Part shown: positions 9,567-18,354 of the stretch, piece by piece
How positions within the stretch are numbered: the first letter of the stretch is position 1
How the letters are laid out: every line of letters begins with the position of its first letter
Origin: Undibacterium_A arcticum
GTDB lineage: Bacteria > Pseudomonadota > Gammaproteobacteria > Burkholderiales > Burkholderiaceae_D
Strand: one strand, 5' to 3'
Length of the DNA: 64,000 nt
NCBI RefSeq assembly: GCF_042660705.1
Contig: NZ_JBHSUQ010000001.1
The notes under the pieces: model-generated
Told to the model about the DNA's origin: nothing
The model's database searches: none
The model's input: only the letters and a program-made list of their open reading frames with translations
Made by a program: the position numbers and the translations under genes

Positions 9567-9872
9567 ATGCTTAAAATAGCCTATTTTTTTTAGATTTATA
9601 TGATGGTACCCTAGAAAAAACAAGTATTTCTAGTCAAATATGCTTTCAAAAGCATATTTTCCTGTGGCAACGGCAGCGCGGCGATTGGCACCAACCGCGT
9701 CACCAGCCGGGCAGCGAGCGCGTTTGCGCGGGCAGCGGTGGGTATTCGGCTTGCAATCGGCATCTGGATCACGTTGCAACAAGGGGTGGTTTTGTTTGAG
9801 TAGGAAGTCGGCCGGGGCCGCGTATCGCTTTCTTCCCCGCCGCCAAGTATCAGGTTTGAATCAGGATCACAG
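9567..9872. promoter_or_regulatory. Divergent promoter region between the regulator and the formate dehydrogenase operon
   Basis: About 300 bases without a supported gene. The part at 9545-9660 is AT-rich and contains ATATGCTT/AAGCATAT-like elements (for example ACATATGCTTAAAAT near 9563 and AAAAGCATATTTTC near 9648), which are related inverted motifs on either side of the centre. They are candidate binding sites for the divergent regulator. Confidence 0.4.
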
Positions 9873-11570
9873 ATGAACCACACAATTATTCCGATTGCAG
9901 TGCAGGGCAGTACCAAGCAACGCAAGCGGGAGGCGCCGAAAGGGCGTCGCGTCGATCCGCAGGCGCTGGCCGACGTGCAAACGCTGCTAGGCGACGCCTC
10001 GCGCCAGCCTGATTTGCTGATCGAGCATTTACACAAGATCCAGGACCACTTTGCCTGCCTGTCCGCAGCCCATCTGGCGGCTCTGGCGCAGGAGATGCGG
10101 CTGGCGCAAGCGGAAGTATATGAAGTCGCGACTTTCTACCATCACTTTGACGTGGTCAAGGAAGGCGAAGACGCGCCCGCGGCGTTGACGGTGCGCGTGT
10201 GCGATGGTTTGTCATGCGAAATGGCCGGCGCCCAAGATCTGCTGGCGCGTCTGCCTGGCATGCTGGGCAGGGAAGTGCGCGTGCTTGCCACGCCGTGTAT
10301 CGGCCGTTGCGAACAGGCGCCCGCGGCGCTGGTCGGACAAAATCCGGTACCGAACGCAAGCTGCGAGGCGATCGCCGAAAAGGTGGAGGCCAAGTCGGTC
10401 AGGCATGTGCCCGACGGTTTCATTGACTACGCCGTCTATCGGTCGCAGGGAGGGTATGCGCTGCTGCGCGACTGCATCTCTGGCGCGCGCGACGCCGAAT
10501 CAATCATCAAAATAATGGAAGACTCCGGCCTGCGCGGCTTGGGTGGCGCCGGTTTTCCGGCCGGGCGCAAATGGCGCATCGTGCGCGCCGAAGCCGGGCC
10601 GCGTCTGATGGCGGTCAACATTGACGAAGGCGAACCTGGCACATTCAAGGACCGCGTGTATCTGGAACGCGACCCGCACCGGTTTCTGGAAGGCATGTTG
10701 ATAGCGGCTTGGGTGGTCGGCATCGAAACGATTTATATTTATTTGCGCGACGAATACCATGGCTGCCGCACCATGCTGGAAGCGGAGCTTGAAAAACTGC
10801 GGGCCAATCCGCCGATGCAGGCGATGCCAAAAATTGTGCTGCGGCGCGGCGCCGGCGCCTATATCTGCGGTGAAGAGTCCGCCATGATCGAATCGATCGA
10901 AGGCAAGCGCGGCATGCCGCGACTGCGTCCGCCGTATGTGGCGCAAGTGGGCCTGTTCGGCCGGCCTACGCTGGAACACAATTTTGAAACGCTGCACTGG
11001 GTGCGCGATATTGTTGAAAAGGGCAGTGGCTGGTTTAGCGGTCACGGCCGCAATGGAAGGAAAGGTTTGCGTTCGTTCTCCGTTTCCGGCCGCGTCAAGG
11101 AACCGGGGGTCAAGCTGGCTCCGGCCGGCGTCACGATCCAGGAACTGATCGATGAACACTGCGGCGGCATGCTGGACGGACATCAGTTTTATGGATATCT
11201 GCCAGGCGGAGCATCGGGCGGTATTTTGCCAGCTTCGATGAACGCGATCCCGCTCGATTTCGACACCTTGCAACCATACGGCTGTTTCATCGGTTCGGCG
11301 GCGGTGGTGGTGCTGTCGGATCGGGACACGGCCACCAACGCCGCGCGCAATACGATGAATTTTTTCAAGCACGAATCATGCGGCCAATGCACGCCGTGCC
11401 GGGTCGGCACAGCCAAGGCGGTGACATTGATCGAGCAGCCAAAATGGGACGTCGGCCTGCTGGCCGAGCTGTCGCAGGTGATGCGCGATGCGTCGATCTG
11501 CGGCCTGGGACAGGCGGCGCCGAATCCGATCGATTGTGTCATCAAGTACTTTCCACATGAGCTGGTGTAA
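9873..11570 (+). CDS. fdhB: NAD-dependent formate dehydrogenase beta subunit, NuoE-NuoF fusion
   Basis: Diaphorase subunit, 565 residues, passing electrons from the Mo/W subunit to NAD+. Residues about 30-165 are the NuoE (gamma) part with the 2Fe-2S ligands C110, C115, C142 and C146. Residues about 185-560 are the NuoF part: FMN site GLRGLGGAGFPAGRKW, NADH region NIDEGEPGTFKDR, GAGAYICGEESAMIESIEGK, and 4Fe-4S ligands in SCGQCTPCRVG plus a later ICGLG. In Cupriavidus and Rhodobacter these are separate fdsG and fdsB genes; a fused form is known from Methylobacterium FDH1. The stop is three bases before the fdhA start. Start ATG at 9873; no strong ribosome site is visible. Confidence 0.9.
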   Translation: MNHTIIPIAVQGSTKQRKREAPKGRRVDPQALADVQTLLGDASRQPDLLIEHLHKIQDHFACLSAAHLAALAQEMRLAQAEVYEVATFYHHFDVVKEGEDAPAALTVRVCDGLSCEMAGAQDLLARLPGMLGREVRVLATPCIGRCEQAPAALVGQNPVPNASCEAIAEKVEAKSVRHVPDGFIDYAVYRSQGGYALLRDCISGARDAESIIKIMEDSGLRGLGGAGFPAGRKWRIVRAEAGPRLMAVNIDEGEPGTFKDRVYLERDPHRFLEGMLIAAWVVGIETIYIYLRDEYHGCRTMLEAELEKLRANPPMQAMPKIVLRRGAGAYICGEESAMIESIEGKRGMPRLRPPYVAQVGLFGRPTLEHNFETLHWVRDIVEKGSGWFSGHGRNGRKGLRSFSVSGRVKEPGVKLAPAGVTIQELIDEHCGGMLDGHQFYGYLPGGASGGILPASMNAIPLDFDTLQPYGCFIGSAAVVVLSDRDTATNAARNTMNFFKHESCGQCTPCRVGTAKAVTLIEQPKWDVGLLAELSQVMRDASICGLGQAAPNPIDCVIKYFPHELV

Positions 11571-11573
11571 TTC

Positions 11574-14402
11574 ATGAACGCGACAACTCAAAATGACAGG
11601 GCGGCGTTGCAGGGCACCGTGGTGAATTTCCAGATCAACGGTCGCGATGTCGAGGGGCATGCCCACGAGACGCTGATCGAAATCGCCAAACGTGAAGGTA
11701 TCGAGATCCCGCACCTCTGCTACAAGGAAGGCATGGGCACCGCCGGCAACTGCCGCTCCTGCATGGTGGAGATCGATGGCGAGCGCGTGCTGGCGCCATC
11801 GTGCTGCCGTCATCCGAGCAACGGCATGAAGGTCACCACCGATAGCGAACGGGCAGTGTCAGCCCAAAAGATGGTGCTCGAATTGCTGCTGTCCGATATA
11901 CCGGAAACCGAATACACCCGTCACAACGAAGTCGATCAGTGGGCCAAAAAGCTCGCGGTCGGCAAGCCGCGTTTCGCGGCACGTCATCAGCCGAAACAAG
12001 ACGCATCGCATGCCGCCATCACCGTCAACCTCGACGCGTGCATCCAGTGCACCCGCTGCGTGCGCGCGTGCCGTGACGAACAGGTGAACGACGTGATCGG
12101 TTTGGCCTTCCGCGGCGACCACGCCAAGATCGTGTTCGACATGGACGATCCGATGGGCAACTCCACCTGCGTAGGCTGCGGTGAATGTGTGCAGGCCTGC
12201 CCGACCGGCGCTTTGATGCCGGCGCGCGAGGTCGCACTGACGGTGCCGGACAAAAAGGTCGATTCGGTCTGCCCGTATTGCGGCGTCGGCTGTCAGCTGA
12301 CTTACAACATCAAAGACAACAAGATCATGTACGTGGAAGGGCGCGACGGCCCGGCCAACCACGAGCGGCTATGCGTCAAGGGCCGCTACGGTTTTGACTA
12401 TGCGCACCATCCGCACCGCCTGACCAAGCCGTTGATCCGCCGTGCCGATGCGCCCAAGCGCGGCGACTTCACGATGGACCCGGACCGCGTGATGGACGTG
12501 TTCCGCGAAGCGACCTGGGAAGAGGCGCTGGCATTCGCCGGCGACACGCTGGCGCAGATCCGCGACCAGCATGGCAAAAAATCGCTGGCCGGTTTCGGCT
12601 CGGCCAAAGGCAGCAACGAGGAAGCCTACCTGTTCCAGAAACTGGTGCGTACCGGCTTTGGCAGCAATAACGTCGACCATTGCACGCGCCTGTGCCACGC
12701 GTCCTCAGTCGCGGCACTGCTGGAAGGGATCGGTTCGGGCGCGGTGTCCAATCCGGTGATGGATGTGATGAAGGCCGAAGTGGTCATCATCATCGGTGCC
12801 AACCCGACCGTGAACCATCCGGTCGCAGCGACCTGGATCAAGAACGCCATGAAGAACGGCACCAAGCTGATCGTGTGCGATCCACGCCGCTCCGAACTGG
12901 CGCGCACCGCGCACCGCTACCTGCAATTCAAACCGGACACCGACGTCGCGCTGCTCAACGCGATGATGCACGTGATCGTCAGCGAAGGCCTGGTCGACCA
13001 GCACTTCATCGCCAGCCGCACCATTGGTTTCGAAGAGCTGGAAAGGAACGTCGCCGGCTACAGCCCTGAATTGATGGCACCAATTTGCGGCGTCGATGCC
13101 GACACGATCCGCTACGTTGCGCGCCTGTACGCGACTTCAAAAGCATCGATGATCTTGTGGGGCATGGGCATTTCCCAGCACATCCATGGCACCGACAACG
13201 CGCGCTGCCTGATCGCGCTGGCGCTGATGACGGGCCAGATCGGCCGTCCCGGCACCGGCCTGCATCCGCTGCGCGGCCAGAACAATGTGCAGGGCGCCTC
13301 CGACGCCGGCCTGATTCCGATGATGTTCCCGGATTATCAGCACGTCACCGATCCGGCCGTGCAAGAGCGTTTCGCCAAGGCCTGGAACCTGGCGCCCGGC
13401 GTGCTGGACGACAAACCCGGGCTGACCGTGGTCGAAATCATGCACGCCATCAAAGAGGGCAAGATCCGCGGCATGTACATCATGGGCGAAAACCCGGCCA
13501 TGTCGGACCCGGACGCCAATCATGCGCGTGAAGCGCTGGCCGCACTGGATCATCTGGTGGTGCAGGATATCTTCCTGACCGAGACGGCGTATCTGGCCGA
13601 CGTAATCCTGCCGGCCAGCGCCTTCCCGGAAAAAACCGGCAGCTTCACCAACACCGACCGCCTGGTGCAAATGGGCCGCCAGGCAATCGACCCGCCGGGC
13701 GACGCCAAGCAGGACCTGTGGATCATCCAACAGATCGCAACCCGGCTTGGCCTGGATTGGTCATACAACCACGTATCCGAGGTATTCGACGAGATGCGCC
13801 ACACGATGCCCAGCATCGGCGGCATCACCTGGGAGCGGCTGGAGCGTGAACACGCGGTCACTTACCCGTGCCTGAATGAAGGCGATCCCGGCGACCCGGT
13901 CGTCTTCACTGACACATTCCCTCGCGAATCGGGCCGGGCGCGTTTTGTCCCAGCCGACATCATCCCAGCCGACGAGCGTCCCGACGACGAATACCCGATG
14001 GTGCTGATTACCGGCCGACAGCTGGAGCACTGGCACACCGGCAGCATGACGCGTCGCACCGCGGTGCTCGATGCGATCGAGCCCGATCCGGTCGCGCTGG
14101 TGCACCCGCTTGATCTGGCGGCGATGAAAGGCAAACCGGGCGACGTGGTGACGATCGAATCGCGCCGCGGCAAGGTCACGCTGTATGCACGGGCCGACGA
14201 CAGCTCGCCGCGCGGCGCGATATTCGTACCATTTTGCTACTACGAAGCGGCGATCAACAAGCTGACTAATTCGGCGCTCGACCCGTTCGGGAAAATCCCT
14301 GAGTTCAAATACTGCGCGATCCGCGTCGCGCTCGGCGGTCAAGTGGCGGCGCAGGGCAGCTACGGCGGTGGCCAGGCGCTGGAGGCGATGACGCAACAAT
14401 GA
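11574..14402 (+). CDS. fdhA: NAD-dependent formate dehydrogenase alpha (molybdopterin) subunit
   Basis: Catalytic subunit, 942 residues, oxidising formate to CO2 (and potentially the reverse) in the cytoplasm. N-terminal 2Fe-2S ligands C49, C60, C63, C77; two 4Fe-4S clusters (C156/159/162/166 and C199/202/205/209); a further 4Fe-4S at C233/236/240/267; then the bis-MGD domain. The active site reads HCTRLCHASS, with C374 followed by H375, so this is the Cys rather than the selenocysteine form. The C-terminal domain has the RQLEHWHTGSMTRRT cofactor loop. Whether Mo or W is used cannot be told. It overlaps fdhD by four bases (ATGA). Confidence 0.95.
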   Translation: MNATTQNDRAALQGTVVNFQINGRDVEGHAHETLIEIAKREGIEIPHLCYKEGMGTAGNCRSCMVEIDGERVLAPSCCRHPSNGMKVTTDSERAVSAQKMVLELLLSDIPETEYTRHNEVDQWAKKLAVGKPRFAARHQPKQDASHAAITVNLDACIQCTRCVRACRDEQVNDVIGLAFRGDHAKIVFDMDDPMGNSTCVGCGECVQACPTGALMPAREVALTVPDKKVDSVCPYCGVGCQLTYNIKDNKIMYVEGRDGPANHERLCVKGRYGFDYAHHPHRLTKPLIRRADAPKRGDFTMDPDRVMDVFREATWEEALAFAGDTLAQIRDQHGKKSLAGFGSAKGSNEEAYLFQKLVRTGFGSNNVDHCTRLCHASSVAALLEGIGSGAVSNPVMDVMKAEVVIIIGANPTVNHPVAATWIKNAMKNGTKLIVCDPRRSELARTAHRYLQFKPDTDVALLNAMMHVIVSEGLVDQHFIASRTIGFEELERNVAGYSPELMAPICGVDADTIRYVARLYATSKASMILWGMGISQHIHGTDNARCLIALALMTGQIGRPGTGLHPLRGQNNVQGASDAGLIPMMFPDYQHVTDPAVQERFAKAWNLAPGVLDDKPGLTVVEIMHAIKEGKIRGMYIMGENPAMSDPDANHAREALAALDHLVVQDIFLTETAYLADVILPASAFPEKTGSFTNTDRLVQMGRQAIDPPGDAKQDLWIIQQIATRLGLDWSYNHVSEVFDEMRHTMPSIGGITWERLEREHAVTYPCLNEGDPGDPVVFTDTFPRESGRARFVPADIIPADERPDDEYPMVLITGRQLEHWHTGSMTRRTAVLDAIEPDPVALVHPLDLAAMKGKPGDVVTIESRRGKVTLYARADDSSPRGAIFVPFCYYEAAINKLTNSALDPFGKIPEFKYCAIRVALGGQVAAQGSYGGGQALEAMTQQ

Positions 14403-15266
14403 TTGTGACGTCGCCCGACAGACTGAGATACCGCCCGCTGTTGTCCGAAGCGAGCGCAAGCTTCACTCACGACGTGGAAGTGGTCGATGAGCGCGGCCGG
14501 CGTTCGACCATCGCCATCCCGGCGGAGCGGCCGTTAACGGTCTACGTCGACAAGCGCGAACTGGTCACCTTGATGACTCTGGGCGGCTCGCCGGAGGCAC
14601 TGACCCTGGGTTATTTGCGTAACCAGCGGCTGGTCGGAACGATCGAGGACATCGCCTCGGTGCAGGTTGACTGGGCAGTCGATGCGGTTGCGGTCACTAC
14701 CCATAACGGCATCGCCGACGTGGAACAACGCACCTCGAAAAGTGGTCACCACCGGCTGTGGCCAAGGTTCGGTGTTCGGCGGTTTGATGGACGAAGTCGA
14801 TCAGATTAGCTTGCCGCCGGATGCGCGCTTGTGCCAATCGACGGTATATAAAATCGTCGAGACCATCCGCACGCAGCAATCGATTTACAAACAGGCGGGC
14901 TCGGTGCACGGCTGCGCGCTGTTTTCCGGCGACGGCGAGCTGCTGTATTTTATAGAGGACGTCGGCCGCCACAATGCGGTCGACGCCATCGCCGGAAAGA
15001 TGTGGCTCGACGACATGCGCGGCGCCGACAAGGTGTTCTACACGACCGGCCGCCTGACCTCCGAAATGGTGATCAAGGGCGCGCAGATGGGCATCCCCTT
15101 CCTGCTGTCGCGCTCCGGCACCACACAGATGGGGCACATGGTGGCCGAACGTGTCGGCATGTCGCTGCTGGCACGCTGCACCGGCAAGCACTTCCTGCTA
15201 CTGACCGCCCATCACCGGCTGGAGTTCGAGCCGCATCTGCTCGACGCAGCTTTAAAACAAGTCTGA
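14399..15266 (+). pseudogene. fdhD: Formate dehydrogenase accessory sulfurtransferase FdhD, one frameshift
   Basis: FdhD carries sulfur from a cysteine desulfurase to the molybdenum cofactor of formate dehydrogenase. The N-terminal part (RPLTVYVDKRELVTLMTLGG, then EALTLGYLRNQRLV) and the C-terminal part (VHGCALFSGDGELLYFIEDV, then GRHNAVDAIAGKMW) lie in different frames. The switch is at the A4 run 14738-14741: reading it as A3 gives TSKVVTTGCGQGSVFGG and one 288-residue protein, the normal length. The start overlaps the fdhA stop (ATGA). Without this protein the dehydrogenase is expected to be inactive, so a real mutation would matter; the homopolymer context makes a sequence error more likely. 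Confidence 0.85.
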
Positions 15267-15342
15267 TGCCGCTGCTCGAGCCATACCGAGCCTTGACACC
15301 TGTAACCCATGAATGTGGGCACGCTGTTGTGTCCAGGCGAAT

Positions 15343-16107
15343 CTAGTCCAGCGTCGCAATGACAGGCGTATGGTCCGACGGCTGTTCCCATTTGCGTGGA
15401 ACGCGGTCGATGATGCAGGCAGTGCAGCGTTGCGCCAGCTCGGCGCTCAGCAGGATATGGTCGATGCGTAGGCCCTTGTTGAGGCGGAAGCCTAGCTGAC
15501 GGTAGTCCCACCAGCTGAAGCATTTCGGCTCCTGCGGGAACATGCGAAACGCGTCTTTCAGGCCGAGATTGATCAGTCGGTCGAACGCGGCGCGCTCGGC
15601 GTCGCTGCACAGCACTTGTCCTTCCCACAGTGCAGGGTCGTGCACATCGGCGTCTTCCGGAGCGATGTTGTAGTCGCCCAGCAACGCGATCTTGGGATGA
15701 ATTGTGTGCTGCTGCTCCAGCCACGTACGCAAGGCCTCGAGCCACTTCAACTTGTACTGGTATTTATCCGAATCGACCGCCTGCCCGTTCGGGATATAGG
15801 CACAGACGATCCGTATGCCGTCGATGGTGGCGCTGATAATGCGCTGCTGCTCGTCGTCGAACAACGGATTGTTCTTGACCACATCGGTCATCGGCAGACG
15901 CGACAGAATGGCGACGCCGTTATAGGTCTTCTGCCCGGTAAATGCGACCTGGTAGCCGGCCGCCTCGAGTTCCGCTGCCGGGAATTTATCATCGGTCAGT
16001 TTGGTCTCTTGCAGGCACAGCACATCGACCGGATTGTCGGCCAGCCATTGCAACACCTGTGGCAGGCGGACCTTCAGCGAATTGACATTCCAGGTAGAAA
16101 TTTTCAT
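15343..16107 (-). CDS. xthA: Exodeoxyribonuclease III
   Basis: Base-excision-repair AP endonuclease and 3'-5' exonuclease, 254 residues. It has the metal-dependent endonuclease/exonuclease/phosphatase motifs: MKISTWNVNSLKVR, LCLQETKL (metal Glu), YIPNGQ, LLGDYNIAPEDADVHDP (Asp/Asn pair), and the C-terminal RIDHILLS and PSDHTPVIATLD with the catalytic His. It is full length, and the AT-rich sequence upstream (16108-16230) is a plausible promoter. Convergent with fdhD. Confidence 0.95.
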   Translation of the reverse strand: MKISTWNVNSLKVRLPQVLQWLADNPVDVLCLQETKLTDDKFPAAELEAAGYQVAFTGQKTYNGVAILSRLPMTDVVKNNPLFDDEQQRIISATIDGIRIVCAYIPNGQAVDSDKYQYKLKWLEALRTWLEQQHTIHPKIALLGDYNIAPEDADVHDPALWEGQVLCSDAERAAFDRLINLGLKDAFRMFPQEPKCFSWWDYRQLGFRLNKGLRIDHILLSAELAQRCTACIIDRVPRKWEQPSDHTPVIATLD

Positions 16108-16240
16108 GAAATATCTATATCGTTTGTTTGCTAGGATTAATGCGGTATTTGTATTGAGCTAATCAATTTAGCTGCAATTATAGCTACAAATTTATAGTGC
16201 GACGGATAGCGCCAAGCCATGTCGCGACGCTAGCATGCTG

Positions 16241-16386
16241 TTGCGGCAGTCGAGAAGGGACCCAGATGCCGAAACTGGACTGACCCATGTCAAATGCTAA
16301 CAACCCCAATGCAGCCAACGGTTCACAAGCCTGATGCTTGAGTCAGCGAAATCCCGGCACATGGGTCAAAATTGGATCGGCGGCAA
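16241..16386 (+). repeat. 146-bp inverted-repeat unit, left copy
   Basis: This segment is nearly the reverse complement of 18126-18270 (roughly 85-90% by eye, with one one-base indel). Identical stretches include TAACAACCCCAATGCAGCC and CATGGGTCAAAATTGGATCG (coordinates of this copy). The unit has short imperfect ends (TTGCGGC at the left, GCGGCAA at the right). The two copies face each other around the ice-binding gene. The GGGTCAAAATTGGATCGG part recalls IS21-family end sequences, but I cannot name the element. A perfect 8-bp-stem hairpin (CGGCAATC-TAA-GATTGCCG, 16381-16399) overlaps its right end. Confidence 0.75.
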
Positions 16387-16458
16387 TCTAAGATTGCCGG
16401 AAACAAGAAGACATTGATTGCCGTCTCCTTGGTCCCAGCCATGGTGCTCCTGGCGTCC

Positions 16459-17684
16459 TTACGGGGCCGGTTGTGTGACAGCGTTCATTTGGAGAGTGAC
16501 CGCAGTTTGTGCCAACAGTCTGCCGTTCGCCGATGCGCCAGTCTTCACGGCGACCAGCGTTTAGCCAGCACGACGCCCTCAAAGTGAGCGGTCGTTCCAA
16601 TGGACACGTTGTCAGCGACCTGCCAGAAGATGTTCTTGGCCAGTGCGCCGCCGGCCAGGGTCACCCGCGTAGCGTTGGCCTGGTTCAGCTGTCCCGCCAC
16701 CTGGAAGATCCAGACGTCGTTCGGACCACCCGAAAGAGTGACGTCCGTGCTAATCAAGAGATCGGTACCCCATTTGTAGAGACCAGGAGCAAGGGTGAGC
16801 CCACCAATCTCACCGGCGCCCAGTTCAGTAAAATCGGGGGATGTTCGTCCCTCAGCGTCGAGGTACGCGGTTCCCATGTCGCCCACCGCCGCGGTCAGGG
16901 AGGTGGCATCATTCACCGCGCAGGGAAGGGGGCCAGCCGCATCGACGACGTAAATTTTTCCCGTCACTTCCCCGCACGTGAGAAGGAGAGCGGCACCGGT
17001 GATGGGGCTCGTTCCAACATCCCCAATAATGGCAGATGCATAAACGTCGGTGATCCCGGTTTTGCTCAGAATCGCGAAAGTACCGGCTGTACCAAGGTTT
17101 ACCGGGGCTTGGACGGTAGACGCGACGGCCTTGGTTGTAAAGCTCCATACAACGGGAATCGCCATTTGAGTGCCACCGGCGTTCTTGGCCGCAGTGGTCA
17201 CCGTAGCGGTATAGCTGGTCTTCGGGGTCAGAGCGGACGCGGTTGGCGTAAAGGTGGCCACCGTGTTTGCGGCATTCATGCTGACGGTACCGGGTACGTT
17301 GTTTCCGGTTGTTTCCTTGAGCGTGAACGTGAGCAGCGTTCCGGCCGGGGACGAGTTCAGTGTTGCCGGATCCATCGGCTGGCTGAAGGTGGCGCTCACT
17401 ACGGTGGCGGTCACCAGGTTATTGCTGCTATTGGTGCTGGTCGGTACATTGATGCTGCCGTTACTTGGGCTCGCGAAACCCACCGACGGATCGGTGGTTG
17501 AGGCGCCTGGAATGCCGGGCACGCCTGCGACAACGGTAGTACGCGCCAATAAGCTTGCGCTGGTGCTTGTGCCGGCAGTTGTAGTCCCGCCATCGCCGTT
17601 AGCGCCGCATCCGGCCACAAAAGCGGCCAGCAATAATGCCATAAACCACGTCAGTGGTTTGACTAAGCATTCGAATCTGTTCAT
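16459..17684 (-). pseudogene. DUF3494 ice-binding (antifreeze-type) lipoprotein, one frameshift near the C-terminus
   Basis: Secreted ice-binding protein of 408 residues after repair. The start at 17684 has GGGAAG upstream. The N-terminal signal ends in a lipobox VAGC (C26), so it should be a lipoprotein. A Big_5-type Ig-like domain spans about residues 60-175 (SFTTKA at its end), followed by the DUF3494 beta-solenoid starting VNLGTAGTFAILSKTG, with GDVGTSPITGAALL and IFQVAGQLNQANATRV. The frame breaks at TTT 16560-16562 after VLAK; one extra A restores TLVAVKTGASANGRLLAQTA and the stop at 16459. DUF3494 proteins bind ice or inhibit its recrystallisation in cold-adapted microbes and are often spread by horizontal transfer. 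The gene lies between inverted 146-bp repeats. Confidence 0.85.
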
Positions 17685-18125
17685 TTGCTTCCCTTTCATT
17701 TGAGCCCGCAAGGCACTGGTGGTCGGCCGATCCCTTGCGGGTGCGGCCGCTGATGCGCTGTATCAAGGGTTCACCCTTGACATGTTTCACGACGATGGCG
17801 AATCCCGGTCTGGTTTTTCCAGGTCAAAATCGGATCAACCGGTGCTGAGGTCATTCGTCGCTGGCCCCTTATCCGCCTTTCGATAACGATGGTCTGTTCG
17901 CTACCGTACATACAGCGGGTGAATGTCGCATCTGGCTTCGACTCGGGCGCTTCCCGCATCAAAACGATCACCACGGAGAGGCACGGAGGAAAACCAAAGA
18001 CGAGAAAAACCAGGTAGGAGTTAACAGCAGGCTGGCGCGGTCAAGGCAGCAGGTGAAACCCACAATGGTGGCTTGGGATAGCGCACGGCGTTGTTGCACG
18101 GATATTCAGAAGACGAGTTGAGGTG
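17685..18125. other. Intergenic region upstream of the ice-binding gene
   Basis: About 440 bases with no supported gene. It should hold the promoter of the ice-binding lipoprotein gene (minus strand). A segment near 17812-17840 (TTTTCCAGGTCAAAATCGG on the plus strand) loosely resembles part of the flanking repeat units and may be another worn mobile-element piece. No RNA gene recognised. Confidence 0.4.
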
Positions 18126-18270
18126 TTGCCGCCGATCCAATTTTGACCCATGTGCCGGAATTTCGTTGCTCAAGTATCAGGCTCGTAAATCGTTGGCTGC
18201 ATTGGGGTTGTTAGCATTTGATATTGATCAGTCCTGCTTCGGCATCTGGGTCACTTCTCGACGGCCGCAA
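18126..18270 (-). repeat. 146-bp inverted-repeat unit, right copy
   Basis: Reverse-complement partner of 16241-16386. Matching landmarks on the plus strand are GATCCAATTTTGACCCATGT near 18134 and GGCTGCATTGGGGTTGTTAG near 18195. Its ends are TTGCCGCCG and CGGCCGCAA, which are imperfect inverted ends of each other. The pair could be ends of a former composite transposon or two MITE-like insertions. Confidence 0.75.
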
Positions 18271-18316
18271 TAAGAGGGCCTTGAAAGACGCGGGTCTCAG
18301 GCAAGAAATGCGCTGA

Positions 18317-18338
18317 AACCCGCATCGGTGCAGCGGGT
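18317..18338 (-). terminator. Possible terminator downstream of pepA
   Basis: ACCCGC and GCGGGT form a six-pair GC stem with a nine-base loop, followed on the minus strand by a short TTTC. It lies 17 bases beyond the pepA stop. The T tract is weak, so efficiency is uncertain. Confidence 0.4.
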
Positions 18339-18354
18339 ATGAATTAAAGCCGAA

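Noticed and set aside
11859..14459. Long open frames antisense to the formate dehydrogenase alpha gene
   Set aside because: They are by-products of GC-rich codon use on the opposite strand, have no domain, and overlap a certain gene.
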